DNA of 64,000 bases from Marthasterias glacialis (lineage: Eukaryota > Echinodermata > Asteroidea > Forcipulatida > Asteriidae), in NCBI GenBank assembly GCA_911728455.2, contig OU452224.1:1984001-2048000 (forward strand). The letters are read 5' to 3'. The translations under genes and the position numbers were made by a program. The notes beneath the pieces are model-generated. The model worked only from the letters and a program-made list of their open reading frames with translations, did not search any database and had not been told where the DNA came from. Shown one piece after another: positions 50,120-61,869 of this stretch (its first letter is position 1; each line of letters opens with the position of its first letter).

Positions 50120-53100
50120 CTACCACTCAATTGGCAGGGGTGCTCCCCGTACTTGAACTTGACAAAAGACGGGCGAAAGGTAAACAAAGTAGCATGCAGA
50201 GACGCTTATTAAGCCAAGCGGGTAATCAAAGGATCTACCCTGACAAATGAAAAGAGCTACAAGGACGTGGTAACACTGAAAAGCTATGCGTTATTTGGTT
50301 GGTTTTCGGTTCCTATTTTGGAGTTGGAAGAGTCTTTTTGATCAGCAGTCAGTGACCTTAGTAGCTGTCAAGGACTGTCCAGACACCACCTGCATATGAA
50401 ACCACAGCGTCAGACATGAGTCCATAATATCCACTCTCTCTACTCCATATCCACATTAGTCAAGTCACTTTTATAATGGCCCCAGACCATGCACAAAGAC
50501 AGCAAAATACAGAATCCACAAGATCTTAAAATAATTTATCCTAAAACTTTAAAATATTTTATCAATTTTCCCTAAATTGTTACAAAATGTACCTATTGAA
50601 GATCATTGTTCCAGACATTGTAAAATCTACTCCAAATCAATTAATGGTGAATCTTTGAAATTGTCTCAAATATCTACGTATTTTTGCAAGAATCTTTACA
50701 CTTGTTGACAGCATATAGATTTTAAGCTACTTAGTCTTGGACAAACCTTGTATTTTCCTGCAAAAAGTCCGCCTATCCTTTGTGTTCATTTGTTTAAACC
50801 AAAAATGAAGCTTTGGATGTGAAGGGCATCTGACCCATGAATTTAAGAAAATTGAGGGCAAAATAAAAAAGGAGAGAGAAAGGTATTTTCTGTAAGTCAA
50901 GTTAGAACTACCAGAGATCTCCCATGAAAAGTAATTAAACTAATGACAAAAACAAGTCCGTGGTTTTCTACATGCTCAAAAGACAAATGCCAGCAATTTT
51001 AGAATAAACAAATAAAAATAGACAATTAAACAGACAAGTTCTTTAAAGGTTCTGCAGGTCCGTTGACAAAAGGAGATGAGGGGGAAAAACTAAATTCTCT
51101 GCATACTTCAAAGTGCCAGCATGTTAAAAATTAAAAATGGGACACTTCTTGTATAATTCTACTTTTTTGTTGTGTTGGATATCGTTACAAAGAAAAGAAA
51201 GTAATTCAGAAAACAGTATGCCTTTTAAGTTTAGGCAAGAGATTTAGCTTTAAAATTGAAAGGAGTTTTGGTGAAAAAATAACACCAACAATTTTTACAC
51301 TATAAATTTAACTATGAAGGCCCAATTAAATTTAAGGTTCCCTATTAGCCGATTGTACTTTGTGAGAGTATACACTTGAACAGAAAAGGAATATTGGAAA
51401 AACCTAAATTATTTAGGCAGGCACTGTATATATACATAATGCACAGAGTCAATTATAGTAATCTCTTTAACTCATTTAAACTTGACCACTTGTATTATTA
51501 GCTAGGTCAAGTTCATCGCCAGAGCCATTTTTGTTTTGACCAGGCAGAAGAGACGCCAAGCAGCACGACCTTTACCCTGAATGCTTTCAGACATTGGCTA
51601 GGTCATGGCTATTTATAGAAAATGAATGACCCCAGTATGGCATCTGGAGTTGTGAATTGATAATGCATACAAAAATATTGGTTTTAAAAGGAATGAATAG
51701 CCTGTGATGGTCAGTCCATTACCAGTAAAAATGAAAGGACTTTTGATTCATTTTAACTGTGCAGTTCACTGTGTACATAGAGTGAATGCATTTTCGATCA
51801 ACAGCAGATAAATGTATAAGAAGCCAAAGTTTAAAAGGTCGTCAAAGAACCCGATGCCATTGCAATCAAATAATACTGGGAAAGGTAAAAATTTATACCA
51901 ATCATCTTGAGAAAAAAAATCTGAAGAGCTTACACTTTAAAAAAAAAATAAATTAATAGGTCAACATCAGATTTAAAAAAAACCAGAACATGTTTTTTTC
52001 CTATTCGTTTTATCAGAAAACAATAACAATCTTTGTGTTCTACTTTTTTTCACTAAAATATTTATAGCTTATATAAGCGCATATTTCTAAATAAATGTTG
52101 TATCAAATCCTTCCAAAATACCCCCTTTGTACTCTATGTACTACTACTAAGTACTATGGAAGCAGTATTGTTACATTCACGGTTAAGTTCAAAGTTGAAC
52201 AAGAACTCTCTGAATGACTTCTAAAAACTTGCCATTTATATCATATTTTTAAGTAAAAATATGATTAGAAAAATGTCTCATTCCCAAAACCACAACTGAA
52301 ATGAATGATGACAAGTTGATTGCATAAAAAGTTAATGATGTAAAAACCACACTTGGTGTTTCAATGTAACGAGGCACTTTTGCTTGCGCAGGTTTGATCT
52401 GTTGTTGCTATTTCTCTGATAAGGTTTAAGAACTTTAGTACAGTTAACTTGAGAACTCATATGAAAATGAGAGCAGAGTATTTTACTAATTGGTTTTTAA
52501 AATTAAAAATCCACTAAAACATACACAATTTTTATTATCAATGTTAGCTAATGACTGTTTTTGTTATAAAACAATAGGCTTTGGTTTATTTTCTTTTAAT
52601 AATCACCTGTATTTTTTGTGCATTTTTATTAATTTTGAAACAGTTGTAATCATTTAATTAATAACTGCTTAAGTTTCCAATAAAACATTGTATTTAACTG
52701 TTTTCTCCAGATTAAGAACTCCTGGTACAATATGCAGGTAAAATATTAATATCATTGTGGCATTTGTGCCCGGAGTGTTTTTTACTTGACTAGGTTTATG
52801 TACATAATGTATTGACACTGCCTGTACCATGAACATGTTTACCCTTTATGTCTAGCAAAGGATCCCACAGGACTTTGCCACCAATTTCAACACATTATCC
52901 CGGCTGCATCTGAGCTACATGACAGTAATGTGCTGCAACATGAATTCCTAATCAAAATATACAGCTTGGTTTTCCAAAATTTATTGTTGTGAATTATAAG
53001 CATGTCAAAAAAGTGTTTTTTATTTCTTCTCCATTATGACATACAGCGCAATTCTTTTTAATTACATGCACATGTTTATATGTTCAATAAGTATGCATGA

Positions 53101-56100
53101 TTTACTATCACAACACACAATATTTTAATTGGTTATTGTGCGTAAGGCTCACCACTATACTTTGTTTTCTCAACAGAACAAAATCAAATTAAAACTATCC
53201 ATAGCAATCCTGCATAAATTATAACATGTAAAAACTCAACCTGATAGTAAAACAAAACCACATACATCAATATGATCAAAAAACAATAACAAAAATATGA
53301 AATTATGCGAGAGAGCTGGTGATATCATCCAACACTGCTGCACATTACAATTAATTTAGAATTTGTAAATAGGAATCTATTTTTTTTTCTTCAGCTGACG
53401 GACTCCCTAAGTGAAATCAGACCCAAACAATGGTCCTTATAATAAAGGTGCTAATGCCTCCCATTGATGACATTGAAAAGGATGCATTCAAATTACAGAC
53501 AGGATGTAGCTCTAATTATTGTCTGCCGCCAGGAGTTAGCAAGACACTTTCTCTTGGGAAGGTTTTGTTTAAATTTTGAGAAGTTATTGTGGATTGGTCG
53601 GTGGGGTCAAGATTGGGATCTGTGACGAGGTCTCACCAAAAGACTGAGTGAGAATCCCTTTCTTCGATTCCCATCTCAGTCCCACATCCTTTGCAAATTC
53701 TTTTTTACACATGCAAAAAGGTTCCCGCATAGCTTTTCAGCATAAAGCATATAGACCTACATAAATTATGACAATTCTAGGTACAGGTCACTGATAGAAT
53801 CAGCAATGATTGTCCTGGGGGAAAGAAACTCTTATTCCCACAGGATCAAGCTTTTCAGCAAACAATTACTTTGCAATGATAAAACTGTTCTAAAAAGCTA
53901 TCACAAGTGATTTTGTTGTTGTGTGACTATAACTTAATGGCAAAGTTTCTAAACAACAACAAAGTTTTGAATTTTTCAGTTCTTTAAATCTGTTGAATGA
54001 CATGAGGAAACTTTTTGAATTAATTTCTTCTGTGTAAAACTACACAAGGATTGTTATTAAATTTGTTTCTTTTTAAAAGGAAATAAATTGTTAATTTGTA
54101 AGATTTAATTGCAAGTTCTCTTGAACAATCAAATTTCTTAGTATAGGGTATTCCTTTTATAGGCCTGTACAAGATGTAATTTCCATTGCGTTTCTTTTGT
54201 CCAGCTTCAGGTTCTGTTTTTAACCAGCAGACAATATTGCATTTATTCAGTCCTTGAAGAGGAATCAACTGAATTAACATTAGAAATTCCATTTATCAAG
54301 ATGAAGCCTTGGTGAATAGGCAGGTTACATTGAACAGTATTTTACCATTTCTTTCAAGTACGTATCAGCAACTATTCAAAGACTTTAAATTTGTTTCTTT
54401 CGCTCAAGTTTTACCGGCAGACAATCTAGCATTAATTTGGCCCCAGAAGAGTTCAAATTCAGCTGAACGTCGATAGTTCTCTTCACAACAAGGTCACCAG
54501 TGATGCACTACTACCAGCTTCAAGGTTGCAATCAAAATTGATATAATAAACAATTCAAGCAGACAAAATGTGCCTTTAGAGATTGGGACCTCAGCGGGTT
54601 TTTTTTCTTTCCACCTTGGAATTTCTTCCGCTTGACTCCAAGGCCGTTCATCTCGCTGATATCGCCGCGCCGCCGCCGTGGCTTTGAACTGGCAAAAGTG
54701 CAGCGCGTGAAGGGTCGCGGACAGTGGGTGGCAGGCTTTAAGCTGACAGATGTATGGCTCAGTCCGGGAAGGGATTGTGCAACGACGCGCACTGGCTCAT
54801 CCACGAAGGGAAAAAAAGAGGGTATTGGTGATGATACTGTGGGATTAAACCAATATGCAATGCATTCTTGCTTTAGTACACGTCAGGTAATCATTACGCG
54901 GGGGAAAGGTACAGCCTCCAATCAATATTCAGCGTGCTGATCCAGTTTCTCAGCAGGCAATGACCCAAATAGATAAAAAGTACAGCGTTAAGGGTGCAAG
55001 GATGGGGGCGGCCGTGTCAGTCACACCATCTCTCTGCTTCCATAAATGCTCTTACTCTATCCCTGCCACAGAAGGGTGGCAACCAATTACATTTTTTTCA
55101 AAATAAACATTGTTTGATTTTACAAGATAATTAGCTCTAGAGCTTTATCATACAGGGGATTTCTCATGGTTTGCTGGGCTTAATTTATTTTGCTTTCTCA
55201 TCATAGTTTTGGAAAAACTTTCAATGAAATCAACCTGTAAAATTCCCAAATTACCAGCTAAGTTGAAATTTAGAAGTGGCATTCCAGACTTTTAAAAATG
55301 TGTGTGATTTGTCTGATTACTTTCATGGGCATTTTATTCTGCAAAGAATTCAAAATTGTGTGTAGATTTTTTTCACAAACAACCGCTGGCTTACGATTTT
55401 ATTGTCAAAACTTATTAGAACAAATGTATGCGAGTACATCCTGAACGCTGTATAAATATGTAAAAAACTGGTGGAAACAAAGAAAATATTTTTTTTTAGA
55501 CAATGTGACGGTTCGTGGTGGCGGTGATGATATGTATGATGTACACTGTTATTATGAGGTTTTTTTTATAAGCTTCACTCCACATTTTTTTATACAATGT
55601 GGGCCATACATGTAGTTTTTGCACATCTCTGTTTGAAGTAAATTTGCCACAAAACGATCTTCCAGCACATACGCACGTAAGCAATCTGTCAAAAAGTTTC
55701 ACTCCCACAACCTCAGCATGTGATGATTATCTGACACCATGGGAATAAATTGTACCAATACAAGCTCAAGAAGATCATTACAAATAAAAAGTTAACCTTG
55801 CATTTTCTGACAAAGTTGAAATACTTCTATCACTAACAATAGAAGTATCGTCCCTGTCAGCCCTTTATTTTCTCAGTTTGTTTAATTGCTTTATACGGGC
55901 ATGCAGTTTGTTTGCTCAATGGTGCTGTAATGACTTTTTCTTGTACTTTTTCCCCATAAATAAGTGTTTCCACTACATGAAGTGCATGATGTTTTTCTTA
56001 ATTTAAATATGGCAACAATATTGTCTGACATTTTATTCAACAGGATGACACTGGTTTCATCTGGTACATGTATAAACACGTACCCTAATTCATAACCTCT

Positions 56101-56520
56101 TCTATAGAAATGAATTTAATTTGTTTTCCCTGTGTCCAAGAGGGATACAATTGATTAATTTTTGTCTGTACTTTATCAGGGTTTGATCTAGATTTAAGAA
56201 CAGTAATTATCCACCAGTACACTCACCAATTATTTGGGATGCAGAAATAAAAATATACAATGGGCATAAAATACAATTCTACTGGTACTGCAATTGGAGA
56301 GGAAATATGGTCCACGAAGTTGTTTGTGGTTAGTTCTGTCACAGGTATCTAGTGTCATTAGCAAAATCAACAGAAAAAACATCATTAAAAGACCTGTATT
56401 GAGTGCAAAAGGAAAAGTGACATGCTGTTTGAAGCACAGAGTTGACTTTTAAAAACTCAATAGAATAAGACATTGGCTCAAATGGGATAAGCATGACACT
56501 TTTAAGCGCCATGCTTATAA
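50120..56520. other. Intron stretch, mostly unremarkable AT-rich DNA
   Basis: Apart from the CpG patch at 54590-54805, I see only A/T runs and scattered short motifs. Confidence 0.4.
54590..54805. other. CpG-containing GC-rich patch in the intron
   Basis: The stretch is rich in CpG (GCCGCGCCGCCGCCG near 54665, later GCAGCGCGTG), unlike its AT-rich surroundings. Frames are open on both strands; the minus-strand ATG lies in MNGLGVKRKK. I do not recognise either product. It could be an unannotated exon, a regulatory island or an old insertion. Confidence 0.3.
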
Positions 56521-56531
56521 ATTATGCTTTC

Positions 56532-56585
56532 AATTATGTTGAAATATATACATGTTTATAAACATGTATATATTTCAACATAATT
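56532..56585. repeat. Perfect 54-bp AT-rich palindrome
   Basis: Two 27-base arms (left arm starts AATTATGTTGAAATATATAC) meet with no spacer and no mismatch. The symmetry breaks at once outside 56532 and 56585. The stretch can form a cruciform in DNA or a long hairpin in the pre-mRNA. Confidence 0.95.
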
Positions 56586-57009
56586 ATATTTTTGAGTATT
56601 TCTTTTCTTCAGTTAATTCTGTAATTAAGCATGAAATGTTTGTTTTCCTTATGCTGGTTGTTTGAATTGGAAAATCACAGTGGAAAATACACAGTGATAT
56701 TGACTAGATTCTTAGAACATGGCTGCGAAATTTCTTTACATACATTGGTGTCATATGTGTACACTCATTAGCCATGAGAAGAAAATTCTGAAAACAAATT
56801 ATTACATGATCAAAATAATACCAGTTGATGAATGTTTCTCATAATATGTTTCTATGAATTCAGATTAGAAACTGCTTGCTGCATAATTTATTGAAACGTT
56901 AGATTACACTGGGCAGAAAGTTTTCTATTCCTATTATTAGGTATGCAAGCACTAAGTAACTAGTGACAGCCTTTGATAGCTAAAAAAAAAGAGATTGGGG
57001 GGGGGGGTT

Positions 57010-59340
57010 CAGGCGGGAACCTTGGAAGGTGTGATTATCTGGTCCCTCATGAATGTCATTTATTCCCCTTCATTTCATTCATGACTGTTTTCATCTTAGG
57101 TAGGTATTGTTTTGTGTCTAAAGTACGTCTATGCTAACTACTGAGCAAGTCCTGTAACTGACAGACTAAATGAAGCTTAAAGGCTCAGTGTTCTGTTTAT
57201 AAGGAGAGCTAATGGCGGTGAGCTCTGTCTCAATCAAAAATCAATATGAACGTGACTTGAGACGAAGTACACTGACCCCGCCCCTGTGTACTTTCTTAGG
57301 TGAGAAGGGGGGATGGGAACGAGTGGTCTTCTGAAACAATTCACAAGTATTATAGGCATCTTGACGAAGAGACTGAGTGGCCTTGCGTAACATCGCTTGG
57401 CGAGTTGCAAGCAGCTCAGCTCAACCAAATACACAGTGATATTGACTAGCAGGCAGGGCATTGCACTTATATGTGCCCTCCCTAATCTAACATAGGCTTG
57501 ATGTATGAGTGGGAGTCAGTAAGGGGTTGCTGACAAACATAATGACAGACAGGGTAGTGAATGGTTGAGGATACTGTTTGGGGAAACAAAACATTTGATA
57601 GAAGTAAAATTCCTATGAGTATCTTACCTTAACTTTTATTTTTAAGTGGACTCAGCAAGGTTTCTTAAAATTACGAATACAGCTGACAGACAGGGAAGTA
57701 AGATACGAAGCCAGAAAAAGAAGCTATCTTAAAAAAAAAAATTGAGTTACAACAGAACTTTCAAGAGTACTTTTAAGTGCAAGAGTCAAAGATTAGTGCA
57801 GACAGCAAATTATGATCTCCATAGAAAATATAAGAATTCATGACAAAGCAATGGCAGTGTGGGTTTTTTTTTCTTTGAAGGACTTGAAAAAGCACTGAGT
57901 ATATCGTGCTTATCACACATTGGAGCATAACAAAAATTAAAAAAATTCTTTATCCCCTATGCAATTATTACATTTACAAAAAGCAATTGTAATGTTTTCT
58001 GAACACCAAGTCCGAACTTAATTTATTGAAGAACACAGCTAAGACCCCATCTTTGAAAATGCCACTGTTTATCACATTGTAAAATTTTTGGTCTAAATCA
58101 CTTTTAAAAGAAATGGTATGTTTAGTATTGCATCTCGCATCCCATACATCATAATGAAAAAGGAACATGTTGTTTTCAGTCACAGTGGAACAAATAAAAG
58201 AAAGATGGACAGATTTAAAAAGAAGTAAAGTATCTCAAGGGAGACAAATAGGCTACCCTCGTTCCTAATTTTTTTAACATTTAAAGAAATCCATGCATTC
58301 ACGAGGAACAAATTATTTTGGTGTGGCGCCAATAAAAAAAAGCCCCAGCATTTCCAACAACCTACATTCTGAAGTTCGCCTTTGTACAAATCATGGCACA
58401 CAAACGCCGAGATTTGCAAGCCCAACCTTGATCCATACGATGTAGACACTCGCACCACATTTGGTGTGGATAGCCAATTGAATTACTCAGTCCTTGAACC
58501 AATCTTCTGCACTTTCAAAATTGAATCCCTCTGTACAGAGAGTGTGAACCTAAGAATAGGTAATGAACTTTAGAAAGAAATGGCCGGGAACAATGGCGAG
58601 TACTAGCGGCTTCAGAATTACGTTGGGCCAAGGAAAAAAGAGGAAAGAAAGGAGGAGGTTTGACTTTAAGTGCGAACGTGACTTGGGAGTTTGTTCTATA
58701 CATAGATCTTCATTAGAAACAATTAACGATGTCTACATACAAGTACAAAGATCAATGAATACATGGAGGAAGTTTTAGCATCTGTCAAACGCAGATTTAA
58801 CATCTGAAGTTTGAAGTTTCATCAATACACTCAATAACTTATTGAAGGGCAAAATAAAACTTGTATAGTGAGACCAGGCCTGTCAGTTTGTTAGCTCAAA
58901 ACAAACCAGAATTTGTAAATTTCTTGGAGAAAAAGGGTTTACTGGCTGTCAAGTGCCAGCATTTAGTTGCACCAGTGCAACAACATAAGTCATGGTATCA
59001 TATCATGTGTATTGAGTAAAACTAACAAACATACAAACATTTTTTGCAATCCTCAGTGCACACACTATTTTTGATTCAAATATCAAATTCAACCTACTTG
59101 CAGCAAATGAATTCATTAGAGAAGTTCAATTAAATCAATACCTTGAGAAACACCCAGTTTCTTGACGAAATGAGACCATGATGAAAGTGGATAAGTTCCT
59201 TCCAAAAATGTAAATTTACATAACACTTCAAATGGTGACCGCACAATTGGGAGCATATGCTTGGTACATGTAGGAGGACAAAAATACTTAGATTTCTGTC
59301 ATCAATACCAACTTGAAGCTTAAAGTGAAGACACAACATT
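57010..59340. other. Intron stretch without recognised features
   Basis: A plus-strand frame from an ATG at about 58594 (start MASTSGFRITLGQGKKRKE) runs to 58778 but matches no family I know. It has no clear splice partners, so it is not called as a gene. Confidence 0.3.
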
Positions 59341-59348
59341 GGCAATAC

Positions 59349-59467
59349 ACCTTATGCATATGACGTCACTATGAGCATTTAGTACAGGAACGGGCTGAGG
59401 TCAGAAAAGCTACAACGTACGTTTGATGCTGCATTTGACCTCAAAGATGGCGGTGGATGCATAAGGT
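59349..59467. repeat. 119-bp cassette with 11-bp inverted ends holding CRE, receptor half-sites and a YY1-like site
   Basis: ACCTTATGCAT at 59349-59359 is mirrored by ATGCATAAGGT at 59457-59467. Between them are TGACGTCA (about 59361), AGGTCA (59398-59403), TGACCT (59436-59441, the same half-site inverted) and AAGATGGCGG, a YY1-like core. It looks like a small terminal-inverted-repeat element carrying ready-made sites, 1.6 kb into the intron from the main exon. Confidence 0.5.
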
Positions 59468-60239
59468 CTATAAAGACAAAAGCAGACAAGTATCCATTTG
59501 CTTTTGCACCTTCAAAAACAAATTGAATGCTAATTATTTTTTTATAATTGGATGTGTGTGGATTTTTAAGTTAATGATGCTTCTATGTTGCAAGTAAGAT
59601 ACTGTTCTGCTGGCAAGATGACTCAAGACGCTATTTGATTGTTACTTAACAGTCCTGATCCATATGATCATGGTAACTTGTTTTGCAGCAGGATTTTCAA
59701 AAGCAGTCTCCAACATCACAATACACTGATTTGATCATGTGTCTACAGTCTGTGCTACAATACATAATGGTAGTCACACAATAACAACTTGACGATAGTG
59801 AAACTGACGTTGAATTTCACCCATTGCTTGGAAACAAACCGTTACTGTTACCAGAATTCTAATTTAAATAATAACCCAAAGTAGTCAAGCAAATTAAATT
59901 TGAAAATCCTCAAAAAGTACATGTCGCACTTCAGGTAATGAATCTTAGAGTAAAGGAAAATCCTAATGCTCAATAAAAAATTACAAATACATGTAAAATG
60001 ATCATATGGGGAGGGGATGAGTGCCTGGATGGGTGGCTGGTTGAGCTGCTTAAATTGTACAACTTCCTTATTCTTCCACAATCACATGAACTATTCCAAG
60101 TGGTTTTATTTCCAGTTCCACACATCTTATTTGTCAGCAAGTTTATGTATTTTAAATTCATACACAAATTTATTTATTTACGCATGTATGGGTTCGTTGT
60201 CCTTTTTATCTGTTTATTCATTAATTTTAAACTTGTTCA

Positions 60240-60580
60240 ACAAGGTTTCCTTTTCAATATGACCTTATCTTTAACTTTGTTTGTTTGCCTGTCTGTCTTT
60301 CGGTCTCTTTGTCAGTCGGTCTGAAAGGAAAAATATCTAAATAATATAAGTTAGGGATGAATTTTCATGAAACTAGATAGTAAGAATTATTATGGGCCAA
60401 TGATCAACCGATCAGATTTGGTGAGGATCGAGATCTTTTTGTGGATATAGGACCATTTTGATGGTGACAGCCCTTGCAGAAGCATTTTGGTCATCCAGCA
60501 CTAGCCACGTCTGTGATTTTCATCCCTTACTGCTTGGGGTGGCAAGCGTATGCACTCTATTGAATGCTTTCTAGTTTTCA
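60240..60580 (+). repeat. Remnant of a dispersed repeat
   Basis: Runs of TCTGTCTTTCGGTCTCTTTG followed by TTTTCATGAAACTAG, GGTGAGGATC and GTATGCACTCTATTG resemble a repeat family that I recall as common in marine invertebrate genomes. No protein is preserved. Confidence 0.4.
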
Positions 60581-61083
60581 CATTTACTATCTGAAGAACG
60601 TTGCATTATTGTAAAAATAAAAAAGCTGCTAATTTGCTTCCGATAAGCATCCTGAAGTAGTACAACCACTGACCTGACTTCAGGTTGATTCAAACTATTG
60701 AGACTTTGTAGTGAGTACAATCAGAACAGTTTTACTCTCCACAACCCTTACAGATTGTATTTAAATCAATATGAATTACAAGTATCAGAAATTACCTCAA
60801 AGAGGGATGATGTCCCAAAAGATTGCTAAAGTAATGACTTTTGAGGGCCTAATCTCACATTTTGACACATATAAGAAATTAAGGTGACATTGTAAGCGGA
60901 AACATATTGGCGCGAATACGTTTTCATCATTAAATTTTGATTGAGAACAAGTGAGTGGGCATGACCCAACATCTTACAGGAAAATAAATTTCCAGTCAGA
61001 GTAATGCATCTTGGCACTGTAAATGAAAGTTTTCAATCCAAATAGCATTATTATGAGCTGTAGTATTGATATGTACCACTTAC

Positions 61084-61869
61084 CTGGATTGAAGAGAATC
61101 GTCATTTTCAGATAAGCGTACTCCTTATCGTCCAATCCCATCAATTCACATTTACTGAAGAAACACTCCATCATGTGAATGTCCGATTGCGTTGGGATCC
61201 CTTGAAGTGCCACCAAGCACCGCAGGAGCATATTTTCGCTTGTGTGCCCATGACAATGGTGGCACGTCTGTTGGTCACCGTCGCTGTCAACACCAAAACT
61301 AAAGTCTATCTCCTCGGTTTCAAAGTGGAATCTGTACTGTGTCATCATCAGTACAAGAAGTTCCGCCCAGCAGTGCTGGAAAAGGGTGGTGCGATCATGC
61401 GGGCACAGCCGCTGGGTGGAGGGTAAATTCCTAACAAAGTCTACCGTTTTGAGGAGAAGTTGTGCAGCCTGTTGACATATACTTTCTTGGTGTTTCAGCA
61501 TGATGATGGTTGGTGGGATGAAGGGGTTGCTGCCACGCCGCCAAAGCGCCTGGTTGACAACTTGTGAGACGGACGTAACGCCATTGGTGGGATACCTTCT
61601 CTCGGTGGGTGTTGACGTGGTGGTGGTGGTGGTGGTCAAGCGGGTGGTGGGGCTACCACTGCCTTCAGTTTCCATGGCAATGGGCTCGTGTGCAGTCGAG
61701 GATAGTAGGCTATAGAGAATGCTACCTTCTTTCATTCTTTCTGGACAATTGCAGGAGGTTATAGGTATTGGTGAGGAGGAATCGGTGGATTGTGTTGTGG
61801 ATTTACTTTGCATTGGTGCCATCGCCCTTTGATGCACCACCCTGTAATAGTCCCTGGAAATATTTTGAC
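61084..61869 (-). CDS. NR0B: NR0B (DAX-1/SHP-type) orphan nuclear receptor, main exon: NR box plus most of the ligand-binding domain
   Basis: Members of this family have no DNA-binding domain. They act in the nucleus as corepressors that bind other nuclear receptors, classically NR5A, through LXXLL-like boxes. The exon starts after a clear acceptor (TTTGTTTTTCAG, AG at 61871-61870) in phase 1, so an upstream exon exists, possibly only 5' UTR. The first ATG in the exon is at 61822 (context GCGATGG), giving a 326-residue protein with the last exon; SHP is about 257 and DAX-1 about 470. Seen with that numbering: CNCP at 24-27; SILYSLL (NR box LYSLL) at 34-40; a threonine run at about 63-70; the LBD from about 114, with LLLKTVDFVRNLP at about 122-134, HCWAELLVLMMTQ at 150-162 and EYAYLKMTILFNP at 234-246. 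No zinc-finger domain is present. The exon ends in phase 1 at a consensus donor (CCAG|GTAAGT). An odd Cys/His-rich loop (CHHCHGH, 187-193) replaces the usual loop. Family assignment is very secure; DAX-1 versus SHP orthology is not resolved. Confidence 0.95.
61614..61637 (-). repeat. ACC trinucleotide run coding for threonines
   Basis: It lies inside the NR0B main exon between the NR box and the LBD and encodes a threonine-only stretch. It is likely to vary in length between individuals. Confidence 0.8.

Larger units (their letters stand above)
24334..61083 (-). other. NR0B intron, 36,750 bp
   Basis: It is bounded by GT (61083-61082) and AG (24335-24334) and interrupts the Asp codon in phase 1 at the family-conserved position. 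It makes up more than half of the window and is AT-rich. It contains the candidate alternative exon, the putative regulatory modules and the repeats listed separately. I saw no other open frame that is both long and protein-like. Confidence 0.93.

Noticed and set aside
59998..60324. Hydrophobic 108-residue plus-strand frame
   Set aside because: It results from T-rich and repeat DNA, with no splice or family evidence.
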